Source: an uncultured Gemmatimonadota bacterium (lineage in GTDB: Bacteria > Gemmatimonadota > Gemmatimonadetes > Gemmatimonadales > Gemmatimonadaceae). From it: a stretch of 26,366 nucleotides of DNA. Under the pieces are notes generated by a model, which worked only from the letters and a program-made list of their open reading frames with translations, had not been told where the DNA came from and searched no databases. The DNA is taken from positions 1 to 26,366 of the forward strand of contig CAMLHT010000011.1 in assembly GCA_946479895.1 (NCBI GenBank), written 5' to 3'. Below are positions 18,083-24,686 of the stretch, one piece after another. Made by a program: the position numbers and the translations under genes. How positions within the stretch are numbered: the stretch's first letter is position 1; every line of letters starts with the position of its first letter.

Positions 18083-19606
18083 TCAGCCGGTGATGGATTC
18101 GCGCAGCTGCCGGATCGCATCCCGGACCGCTTTCTCGGCCGCGCGCAGCCGGCCGTTCGGGGCGCGAATTCCGCGCGCCTGCGCATAGTCACCGGCCTCG
18201 TACACCATGAGCCCCTTGATCGCGGGATGGTCCGTGGCCCATGACAGCGCATTCCAGATGATCCGCGCCTGCATCCGGTCGCCGCTGTTGAGCGGATACG
18301 CGCCGGCGGCGAACACCCAGTGGTCCTTCACCGGCGGGGTCGTCTTCATCCACCGGTCGGCGGCGGGCTCGAAGGCGCGGACGATGTCGTGGATCCCCTG
18401 CTTCTCGGGGAAGAACGAGAACCCCACGATGTCGACCGGCGAGCCGCGCCGCGCGGCCCACGCGTACAGGATGCTGTCGGCGATGCCGTAGCTGGAGACG
18501 GAGAAGCCGATCTTCACGCGCGGATCGATCGCCTTCGCGCGCCGGGACGCGTCGGTGTAGTAGCTCTGCCACCGCTCGACGGACTGCGAGCCGACGATGC
18601 GTGATCCCACCGCGAGCGGATCCTCGGCCGGCAGCAGGATGTCCGGCTTCAGCTTCCTGACGACGTTCTCGATGGTGCGGAGCCGCAACGGCTCGTCGAG
18701 GGGGACGCTCCCCAGCTCGGGCACGAGCTTGCCCCGGTAGCCGATCGTGACCACGACGGTCACGCTGTCATCGATGTCGGAGAGCACGCTGGCGACCGAA
18801 TCGAGCGCCAGGCCCGAAGCTCCGGGAGCGATGACCAGCCCGATCGCGCGCACGCCCAGCGTCGTCACGAGCTGCATGTCGGTCCTGATCGCGCCGGGCG
18901 AGGGCGGGCTGGCGATGTCGGGCAGCACCTTGAGGCCCACCCGAAAATCCCCAGCCGGCCGCTCGCGCAGGCGGTCGTCGAGGTGCTCCTCGAGCGCGCT
19001 GCCGGCCGACGACGCGCCAGGCAAACCCCAGACGACGAACGCGAGGATCCAGGCGAAGGCGTTGGCGGCGACCAGCGCCCGGAAGCCCGCGGTGGTGCGC
19101 CTGAGGGCCGGGAACGCGGGCGCGATCATCGGCACCAGGAAGAAGAACGGCGTCGTGACGGCGATCGGCGACTGCGTGACCACGGCCAGCGCGGTGGACT
19201 GCGCGCTGAGCACGCCGGCCAGCGCGTTGGCGGTCCCGTTGCCGTGGGCGACGCCCCACCGCACGATCTCGGTGGCGGCGATCACCACGTCATAGACGAG
19301 GATCGGCACGCCCCAGAAGTAGTTCACGAGCCGGCGGCTGACGGCGTAGATCGCCTGGAGCGCGAACAGCACCAGCACGAGCGGCCAGATCCAGTCCACG
19401 TGGAAGACGGCGCGGCCGGTGATGTACGTCGTCGTGGCGATGCGGAGCAGGAGGGCCGGCAGCAGCAGCAGGCCGCAGAGCCCGGTGACGGCGGCGAAGG
19501 GGCGTGAGGCGAGACGGAGCTGCGCTATGCGTCCGGCGAGCACCACGTCCCAGATGACGATGATCAACGACAGCGCGAGGTGCGCCGCCGGGAGGAAAGT
19601 GGTCAT
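18083..19606 (-). CDS. Polytopic membrane protein with C-terminal glycosidase-like (TIM-barrel) domain
   Basis: A 507-residue protein. Residues 1-200 contain about six hydrophobic segments (among them 8-25, 40-57, 72-90, 99-115, 150-166 and 178-196). Residues about 221-507 form a soluble domain with alternating strands and helices that looks like a clan-A glycoside hydrolase barrel. Strand-end motifs include GLVIAPG, VTVVVTIGYRG, DILLPAEDP (E328), VKIGFSVSSYG, DIVGFSFFP and GLMVYEAGD (E470). E328 and E470 sit where the acid/base and nucleophile glutamates would be. No family can be named with confidence. It starts within the stop of the decarboxylase-like gene (ATGA overlap) and is followed 12 bases later by the antiporter pair. 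Activity is not established; the domain may bind rather than cut sugars. Confidence 0.8.
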   Translation of the reverse strand: MTTFLPAAHLALSLIIVIWDVVLAGRIAQLRLASRPFAAVTGLCGLLLLPALLLRIATTTYITGRAVFHVDWIWPLVLVLFALQAIYAVSRRLVNYFWGVPILVYDVVIAATEIVRWGVAHGNGTANALAGVLSAQSTALAVVTQSPIAVTTPFFFLVPMIAPAFPALRRTTAGFRALVAANAFAWILAFVVWGLPGASSAGSALEEHLDDRLRERPAGDFRVGLKVLPDIASPPSPGAIRTDMQLVTTLGVRAIGLVIAPGASGLALDSVASVLSDIDDSVTVVVTIGYRGKLVPELGSVPLDEPLRLRTIENVVRKLKPDILLPAEDPLAVGSRIVGSQSVERWQSYYTDASRRAKAIDPRVKIGFSVSSYGIADSILYAWAARRGSPVDIVGFSFFPEKQGIHDIVRAFEPAADRWMKTTPPVKDHWVFAAGAYPLNSGDRMQARIIWNALSWATDHPAIKGLMVYEAGDYAQARGIRAPNGRLRAAEKAVRDAIRQLRESITG

Positions 19607-19941
19607 CCGCGCTTACGCGGTTCGACGGTCACCTTCGCGGGGTTCAGGCGGCGGGTGAACACGTCGAGGGCCTTGCCGAGGTCATGGGAAGCAGGAGCGA
19701 AGAGATCGAGCACAAGTATTCCCCGTTCGGGCAAGGCGTGGACCACGAGGTGCGCCTGGTCGAGCAGCAGGGCGGCATCGCAGGCGCCGTCGGGCCGGGT
19801 GCGGCTCACGGGAACGCCGAGGGAGTTGAATCCGGCGGCGCCGGCCGCGGCAATGAGAAGCCCGCCGATAGTCTCCACGTTCCGGAGCTGGTCGGCGGGC
19901 ACGCCCGAGAGTTCGGCCGATAACCGTGAGTGATCGGTCAC
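19603..19941 (-). CDS. S-adenosylmethionine decarboxylase (SpeD/SpeH) homologue lacking the pyruvoyl serine
   Basis: A 112-residue protein matching short bacterial AdoMet decarboxylase proenzymes along its length: LLIAAAGAAGFNSLGVPVSR, LLDQAHLVVHALPERGILVLDLF, then KALDVFTRRLNPAKVTVEPRKRG. True enzymes cut themselves at Glu-Ser in a block like ESHxxIHTWPE to make the pyruvoyl cofactor. Here that pair is Q62-A63, with codon GCG at 19753-19755. H64, H68 and P71-E72 are kept. The catalytic cysteine expected near residue 83 (VFTCG) is absent; the sequence there is LFAPAS. It therefore should neither self-process nor decarboxylate. It starts with GTG directly after the stop of the cyclic-nucleotide-binding gene and overlaps the next gene by four bases. 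A binding or regulatory role is inferred. Confidence 0.82.
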   Translation of the reverse strand: MTDHSRLSAELSGVPADQLRNVETIGGLLIAAAGAAGFNSLGVPVSRTRPDGACDAALLLDQAHLVVHALPERGILVLDLFAPASHDLGKALDVFTRRLNPAKVTVEPRKRG

Positions 19942-20406
19942 TCAGAACATCGACATGGCGAGGAAGGACCGGAGGGAGTCGTTCGTGCTCCGCAGTCGCA
20001 CGGAGAGCAGACGGACGCACGCCCAGAGCACCTTGTACGCCAGCTCGCGGTTGAAGTCGAGGACCATCTCGAAATCGGGGCGGGCGATGGTGAGCGTCCG
20101 GGTGCCGCCGTTCGAGATCGCGTCGGTGGACCGCTCGGAGCGATCGAACACGGCCATCTCGCCGAACAGGGCGCCGGGCTTGAGGACGGCCAGCGCTTCC
20201 TCGCCGCTGCCGGGCACGTTGCGGCTGATGCGGACTTCTCCCTCGACCACCAGGTACAACCGGTTGCCGCTCTCGCCCTCGCGGAAGATGTACTCGCCCG
20301 AGTTGAAGTCTTCGGGCTTGCACACCTCGGCGATCTGCTGGAGCTCTTCGTCGTCGAGATCCTTGAAGATCACCACGCCCTTCAGGAGTTCCTTTGCGTC
20401 AGGCAT
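19942..20406 (-). CDS. Stand-alone cyclic-nucleotide-binding domain protein
   Basis: A 154-residue cytoplasmic protein consisting of one CRP/CAP-type cNMP-binding domain (about 10-125) and a short helical tail. The phosphate-binding cassette is intact: GALFGEMAVFDRSERSTDA at 79-97, with the glutamate (E83) and the Arg-Ser pair (R92-S93) that hold the cyclic phosphate. There is no helix-turn-helix, so it is not a transcription factor of the usual kind. ATG 20406 is preferred over an upstream start at 20466 because the domain begins there. It is the first gene of a five-gene minus-strand unit. The next gene starts on the base after its stop, suggesting it senses cAMP, cGMP or another ligand for that module. 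Confidence 0.88.
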   Translation of the reverse strand: MPDAKELLKGVVIFKDLDDEELQQIAEVCKPEDFNSGEYIFREGESGNRLYLVVEGEVRISRNVPGSGEEALAVLKPGALFGEMAVFDRSERSTDAISNGGTRTLTIARPDFEMVLDFNRELAYKVLWACVRLLSVRLRSTNDSLRSFLAMSMF

Positions 20407-20492
20407 CCGTTGGTATCCGTGGTCGAACCCAGTGGCGAAACTACGGACGGCCGCCCGCAAGGGCAAGCACAGGCGGGGTTAGCTTTCCACCC

Positions 20493-21020
20493 ATGGTGCT
20501 GCGCGCCGGTCTTCGCTCCATCCCGAACATCATTTCGCTGTCGCGCGTGGCGCTCGCGGCCGCCTTCGTCATGGACCACGACGCGAACGCGCGCATCCTG
20601 ATCGTGCTCGCGGCCGGGGTGACGGACATGCTCGACGGCTGGCTGGCGCGCCGCGCGGGGCTGACGTCGCGCTTCGGGGCGCTGGTGGACCCGTTCGCCG
20701 ACCGGGTCTTCGCGCTCGTGGCCGTCGCGACGTTCGTGTACGAGGGATCGCTGTCGACCTTTGAGTATTTCATCATGATCTTTCGTGATCTGATGACGGC
20801 GGTCGGGTTCCTCGTCGCGCGCAGCGTCTCGTGGCTCCGGCCGGTCGAGTTCCGCGCGCGCTGGTCGGGGAAGGCGGTGACGGCGCTCCAGATGGTGACC
20901 TTCGTGGCCATCCTCAAGGTTCCGGAGTACGTGAAGCCGCTGATCTGGAGCGTGGGCCTGCTGTCGCTCTATTCGGTGATCGACTACACGCTGGCACTGT
21001 GGAGGGCGAGGGCGAAATGA
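20493..21020 (+). CDS. CDP-alcohol phosphatidyltransferase (PgsA-like)
   Basis: A 175-residue inner-membrane enzyme that transfers a phosphatidyl group from CDP-diacylglycerol to an alcohol in phospholipid synthesis. The family signature DG-x2-AR-x8-G-x3-D-x3-D is complete: DGWLARRAGLTSRFG followed by ALVDPFADR. About five or six hydrophobic segments are seen. The N-terminus SIPNIISLSRV is typical of PgsA, so phosphatidylglycerophosphate synthase is the likeliest role, but the acceptor alcohol cannot be fixed from sequence. ATG 20493 is chosen because it fits this N-terminus; upstream in-frame sequence lies in the divergent promoter region shared with the cNMP-binding gene. The stop overlaps the next start by four bases (ATGA). 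Confidence 0.92.
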   Translation: MVLRAGLRSIPNIISLSRVALAAAFVMDHDANARILIVLAAGVTDMLDGWLARRAGLTSRFGALVDPFADRVFALVAVATFVYEGSLSTFEYFIMIFRDLMTAVGFLVARSVSWLRPVEFRARWSGKAVTALQMVTFVAILKVPEYVKPLIWSVGLLSLYSVIDYTLALWRARAK

Positions 21021-21562
21021 GCACGCGGATCATGCGGATCGGCCGGACCTGGCGAGCCGGCTCCCTGGCGGCGCTGGTCTTCCTTGCGCCGGCCGCCGGA
21101 GGGCAATCCGGGCCACCGCTGCCCCGGCTCATGAACGAGGGTCGCGTGGACGCCCGATGGTCGCGGCACAACTCCGTCGAGCTCGGGTGGAGCCTGATCG
21201 TTCCGACCGGCGTATACGTGCGGACCGCGCTGACGGCGGCTGGCGGATACGTGTGGCGCGACCAGCGCTGGATGCGCGAATCCCGGTACGAGGCGACCGG
21301 GCGCTTTCTGCTCGATCCCTTTCGCCAGTCGCGCTACGGGCTGTCGATCGGCGGCGGAGCGGGGCTGACCAATTCCGACGGCCTGTTCGGCGACCCGAAT
21401 TCGATCGGAGTCCGCCAGCAGCGCTGGCGACCCTATCTGGCGACCTTTCTCGATCTCGAGCTGCGGAAGAGCGCCGGACTGACTCCCGCGCTCCAGGTCG
21501 GCTTCGGGAGCGGATTCCGGGCAGGCGTCGTCGTCCGGTCGGCCACGAACCGCTGGCGCTGA
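21017..21562 (+). CDS. Small exported protein, possibly an outer-membrane beta-barrel
   Basis: A 181-residue protein with an N-terminal signal peptide (about 1-33, ending PAAGGQSG). The mature part has alternating hydrophobic and polar strands rich in Gly, Arg, Tyr and Trp (SVELGWSLIVPTGVYVRTAL, YGLSIGGGAGLTN, LQVGFGSGFRAGVVV), suggesting a small beta-barrel. No named family is recognised. It is coupled by a four-base overlap to the phosphatidyltransferase gene and followed by a terminator, so the two form a unit. The ATG at 21017 is supported by the signal peptide. Confidence 0.75.
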   Translation: MSTRIMRIGRTWRAGSLAALVFLAPAAGGQSGPPLPRLMNEGRVDARWSRHNSVELGWSLIVPTGVYVRTALTAAGGYVWRDQRWMRESRYEATGRFLLDPFRQSRYGLSIGGGAGLTNSDGLFGDPNSIGVRQQRWRPYLATFLDLELRKSAGLTPALQVGFGSGFRAGVVVRSATNRWR

Positions 21563-21582
21563 CGAACCGGCCTGAAAGGCGA

Positions 21583-21615
21583 ACGGGGAGCCCCGGTCGG
21601 GGGCTCCCCGTTTCT
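21583..21615 (+). terminator. Rho-independent terminator after the exported-protein gene
   Basis: A perfect 12-bp stem pairs 21583-21594 (acggggagcccc) with 21600-21611 (ggggctccccgt) around a five-base loop, followed by a short T-rich tail (ttct). It lies between convergent genes and may also serve the minus-strand gene that stops at 21617. Confidence 0.8.
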
Positions 21616-21616
21616 G

Positions 21617-21883
21617 CTACGCCGCGGACTCCGCGTCCTTCTTCTTGGGCGGCTGAACGAAGCGCTCGCCAAGGGTCCGAAGCTGCGCCATCTGGTCGGC
21701 GTTCAGCTCGTGGAACCGCTCGGTGAGGTAGGCAATCGTTTCATCGAACCACGCCTGCTGATCTTCCGGCTCGGCGCCGACGACGCCGCACCGCATGATA
21801 TGCTGAAAGAGCTCGTCACGAGCCTCTTCGAACGCTGTTGGGATGCTCGGGGTCCTGGTCTGGCGGATGGGCTTTTTGGCCAT
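21617..21883 (-). CDS. Small conserved-looking hypothetical protein
   Basis: An 88-residue, mostly helical cytoplasmic protein with no signal peptide or membrane segment. The charged middle (EDQQAWFDETIAYLTERFHEL) resembles an amphipathic helix, and the C-terminus is lysine-rich then acidic. Codon use is like the neighbours, and it is flanked by a terminator and the upstream hydrolase gene (55-base gap), which supports a real gene. I do not recognise a family. Confidence 0.65.
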   Translation of the reverse strand: MAKKPIRQTRTPSIPTAFEEARDELFQHIMRCGVVGAEPEDQQAWFDETIAYLTERFHELNADQMAQLRTLGERFVQPPKKKDAESAA

Positions 21884-21938
21884 GCTCTGAGTGAGGGGTG
21901 AATAGACTGCGAAATATACCCAGAATGCGGGCTTCTGA

Positions 21939-22766
21939 CTACACGACGGACGCGGCCCCGATGAACTCGAGGATGACGTTGGTCAGGGCGGCCGGAGCGT
22001 CCTCCGGGACGAGCCTCGCGGCCGTCGGAATGCGGATCAGGCGGGCTCCCGGCATGGCGCCGGCCAGGCGATCGGCCAGCTTCGGGCTGACCCAGCGATC
22101 CTGGTCGCCCCAGACGATCAGGGCGGGCTGTTCCAGCGCCTCGAGGACGATGTCCTCCATGTCGTCGCTCACGATCGAGCGGGCGAGCATGAGCAGGTGC
22201 TCCAGGCCGTCGCGCCCCACGTACGGCGCCAGGTAGCGGGCGACCAGCGGATCGGGCATCGCCTCGGGCCGGGCGACGCTTCCACGGAGGAGCTCGGTGA
22301 TCAGCGGCGCCGCCCCGAGCACGCCCCGCGACACCCGGAGCGCGAACCGAGCGGTGTTCTTGTGGAGGGACTTCACGTCCTCGGCCGGGATCTCGTCGAG
22401 GGCGATCGGATTCACCAGCACCAGGCGCTCGACGCGCTCCGGCCTGGTGGCGGCGAGGTGCATGGCGACCGCCGCTCCGAGGTCCACGCCCACCACGGTC
22501 GCCTTCGGCAGGCGAAGCGCCGTGAGGGCCCGGTCGAGATACTCGCTCTGGGCCGCGATGCCGAACGGCGCGTCGAAGGGCCGGTCGGACTCGCCGTAGC
22601 CGAAAAGGTCGACCGCGAACGCGGTGCGATTCGCCAGCGCGATCTCGGGACCGACGTTCCGCCACAGGAACGCGCACGTGCCGAAGCCGTGGACGAGGAG
22701 CACGGGGGCTCCGCCATGGCCATAGCGTTCGACATGCATCGACCCGGGCCCGACGGGGATGCGCAA
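21939..22766 (-). CDS. Alpha/beta-fold hydrolase with Asp in the nucleophile position and no catalytic His
   Basis: A 275-residue alpha/beta-hydrolase-fold protein: oxyanion motif LLVHGFGT (23-30), DLFGYGESDRP (53-63), nucleophile elbow VVGVDLGAA (91-99), acid loop VWGDQDRWVSP (218-228, D223) and the final block IPTAARLVPEDAP (246-258). The elbow has D95 instead of serine, as in haloalkane dehalogenases and epoxide hydrolases. The final block usually carries the catalytic histidine (GH); here it is A250-R251. It may be a non-catalytic member or use another mechanism. The start is uncertain: TTG 22766 gives the longest form, and ATG 22739 begins MHVERYGHGG. The divergent DsbA-like gene lies upstream. 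Confidence 0.85.
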   Translation of the reverse strand: MRIPVGPGSMHVERYGHGGAPVLLVHGFGTCAFLWRNVGPEIALANRTAFAVDLFGYGESDRPFDAPFGIAAQSEYLDRALTALRLPKATVVGVDLGAAVAMHLAATRPERVERLVLVNPIALDEIPAEDVKSLHKNTARFALRVSRGVLGAAPLITELLRGSVARPEAMPDPLVARYLAPYVGRDGLEHLLMLARSIVSDDMEDIVLEALEQPALIVWGDQDRWVSPKLADRLAGAMPGARLIRIPTAARLVPEDAPAALTNVILEFIGAASVV

Positions 22767-22912
22767 CAGGTCAGCGTCTATGGTGGTACTCCGGTCAGGT
22801 TCGCGTGTAGGGACAGGTGCCCCGGCGTCTTCTATTCCGTTTTCGTGCCAGCGTGCCGGGAGCGCCTATTTTACGGACGCCAGCCCTCCAACCCGTAATC
22901 CGAAGAATCCCG
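22767..22912. other. Divergent intergenic region before the DsbA-VKOR operon
   Basis: This 146-base gap separates the minus-strand hydrolase from the plus-strand DsbA gene. An AT-rich tattttac at 22868-22875 could be part of a -10 element for the DsbA-VKOR unit, but no good -35 is seen at the right spacing. The purine stretch gaagaa just before the ATG at 22913 is the likely ribosome binding site. Confidence 0.3.
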
Positions 22913-23671
22913 ATGGCACAGAATCGCAAGCCCGCGAAGGGGAAGAACGCTCCGGTCGTCGCCACGTCCAGGGGGTCGAAAAAGACCTTCTACGTCATCC
23001 TTGCCCTGGCGGCGGTCGCCGGGATCGCCGTGCTCTCCTACCTCGCCAGCCAGGGCGCGAAGAACCGGATCATCACCCTGGACACGAACCTGCCGCCGGT
23101 GACCTCGCAGGGCTACGTGATCGGCAGCCCGACCGCCCCGATCGAGATCGTCGAGTTCGGCGATTTCGAGTGCCCGAGCTGCGCGCGCTTCGCCGAGCTG
23201 ACCGAGCCGGACCTGCGCGCCCAGTACGTGAACACCGGGAAGGTGCGGTTCCGGTTCATCGATTATCCGCTGAACATGCACCGGAACACCCTGAACGCGT
23301 CGAACGCCGCCGCGTGCGCCGACGAGCAGGGGAAGTTCTGGGAGATGCACGACCTCCTGTTCGCGACCCAGCACCTCTGGAACGGCGAGGCGACGAGCGA
23401 TCCGGACACGCACTTCAAGTCGCTGGGAACGCAGATCCCGGGGCTCGACGCCGCGAAGCTCAACGAGTGCATCGACAGCCGGCGCAACATGGCCAAGGTC
23501 CAGTCGCACCTGAAGATCGCCGTCGACCGCGGGTTGAACGGCACGCCGACGTTCATCGTCGGCAACGAGCAGCTGAACTTCCGCGCGAACTCGATCGACG
23601 AATTCAGGGCGTACCTGGATCCGAAGATCGCCGCGGCCGCCGGCGCCCCGGCCTCCCCGCGGAAGCCATGA
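22913..23671 (+). CDS. DsbA-like thiol:disulfide oxidoreductase, membrane-anchored
   Basis: A 252-residue protein. A basic N-terminus and one transmembrane anchor (about 25-45) are followed by a thioredoxin-fold domain with the DsbA helical insert. The active site is C87-P-S-C90 in FGDFECPSCARF, and the cis-proline is P212 in NGTPTFIVG. It should oxidise cysteine pairs in exported proteins. ATG 22913 is chosen over the upstream frame extension because it gives a normal positively charged N-terminus before the anchor. The stop overlaps the VKOR gene start (ATGA). VKOR proteins reoxidise DsbA-like partners, so the two are very probably a functional pair. Exported proteins in this window with cysteine pairs, such as the subtilase, are possible clients. 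Confidence 0.94.
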   Translation: MAQNRKPAKGKNAPVVATSRGSKKTFYVILALAAVAGIAVLSYLASQGAKNRIITLDTNLPPVTSQGYVIGSPTAPIEIVEFGDFECPSCARFAELTEPDLRAQYVNTGKVRFRFIDYPLNMHRNTLNASNAAACADEQGKFWEMHDLLFATQHLWNGEATSDPDTHFKSLGTQIPGLDAAKLNECIDSRRNMAKVQSHLKIAVDRGLNGTPTFIVGNEQLNFRANSIDEFRAYLDPKIAAAAGAPASPRKP

Positions 23672-24111
23672 CCCGTCGCATGTGGCTGGCGGTGCTGTCG
23701 CTCGCCGGCGCCTTCATCGCGGCTTACCTGACGCTCTACCACTTCGGCTACATCGGCACGCTGGCGTGCACGGGCTCCGAGGGATGCTCGACGGTGCAGG
23801 CGAGCCGATGGGCGCGCCTGATGGGGCTCCCGGTGGCGACGTGGGGCCTGGGGTACTACCTGACGGTGCTCGCCCTGGCGGTGGTCGGCATGCAGGAGCG
23901 GCTGGCGGAATCCCGCGGTCTCTCGCTCGGCCTGCTCCTGCTCACGGGCTGGGGCGCCGTGTTCTCGGCCTGGCTGACGTACCTCGAGGCCGGCCCGATC
24001 GGCGCCTGGTGCCTGTGGTGCATCGGGTCGGCCGTCGTGGCGACGCTGTTGTTCGTGGTCAGCCTGCTCGACTGGAGGGCCGGGCTGGCCGATAGCCGGA
24101 TGGCCGGATAG
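23668..24111 (+). CDS. Vitamin K epoxide reductase (VKOR) family protein
   Basis: A 147-residue inner-membrane protein with four predicted transmembrane helices. All four family cysteines are present: loop cysteines C34 and C40 (LACTGSEGCSTVQ) and the CxxC centre C115-L-W-C118. VKOR passes electrons from a DsbA-like partner to a quinone, as DsbB does in enterobacteria. The start overlaps the DsbA-like stop by four bases. The final residues after 136 form a short polar tail. Confidence 0.94.
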   Translation: MTRRMWLAVLSLAGAFIAAYLTLYHFGYIGTLACTGSEGCSTVQASRWARLMGLPVATWGLGYYLTVLALAVVGMQERLAESRGLSLGLLLLTGWGAVFSAWLTYLEAGPIGAWCLWCIGSAVVATLLFVVSLLDWRAGLADSRMAG

Positions 24112-24127
24112 CGCTGCCCGGCCATCC
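24098..24127. terminator. Hairpin between convergent genes (possible terminator, no T tract)
   Basis: A perfect 10-bp stem pairs ggatggccgg (24098-24107) with ccggccatcc (24118-24127) around a 10-base loop containing the end of the VKOR stop codon. No T run follows on either strand, so a true rho-independent terminator is not certain; it may protect the 3' end or act with Rho. Confidence 0.4.
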
Positions 24128-24132
24128 AGTCA

Positions 24133-24534
24133 TCACGCCCTCTTCTCTCTCCGCTGCCGCCCCTGTGAGGCGTCATTGAGCCGGAGCTTCGGACGATCGT
24201 CCGGCTGGCTGTCTCCGGCGATCTCGCCGTCACCGGCCACGGCGCGGCGGCGGTACGGAACGAGATCCTGGCCGAGAATGACCAGGGCGCGCGTCGCCAC
24301 GGTGCTGGCCAGCGGCTCGGCGATGGACATCTCGCGGATGTAGGCGTCGATCGCGCGATCGAAGGTCATGTCCTCCGCGAGCGTGTCGACGAACATCAGC
24401 GCGTTGTCGACGTGCGTGCGGATGATGGACTCCTCGGCGCGAGCCTGGGCGAGGCGGACGCGACGTTCGGCGGCCGGCTCGAGCTTGCGACGGAAGATGC
24501 GCTCGGGGAAGAAGCGTTTCAGGAAGCGGAACAT
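24133..24534 (-). CDS. Small hypothetical protein
   Basis: A 133-residue cytoplasmic-looking protein starting at ATG 24534 (MFRFLKRFFPERIFRRK), with GTG 24564 as a longer alternative; neither has a clear Shine-Dalgarno. The N-terminus is an amphipathic, basic-aromatic helix that could touch the membrane. A helical core follows (about 20-95), and the tail is polar and basic. No family is recognised. It converges on the VKOR gene and is divergent from the glycine-rich exported protein. Confidence 0.6.
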   Translation of the reverse strand: MFRFLKRFFPERIFRRKLEPAAERRVRLAQARAEESIIRTHVDNALMFVDTLAEDMTFDRAIDAYIREMSIAEPLASTVATRALVILGQDLVPYRRRAVAGDGEIAGDSQPDDRPKLRLNDASQGRQRREKRA

Positions 24535-24686
24535 GGATTCAGGGGTGTTCGTGTGGCCATCCACAGGGCATGGGCCGGGCCAGCGCGCGCCGGCGCCACC
24601 CCGTATTAACGGAGGCCGCCGGAACGCGTCTTCCCGCGCCGGGTAGGTCAGGTTCGCTCAATCCCGCCAATTCGAGGCAAAGCCAG

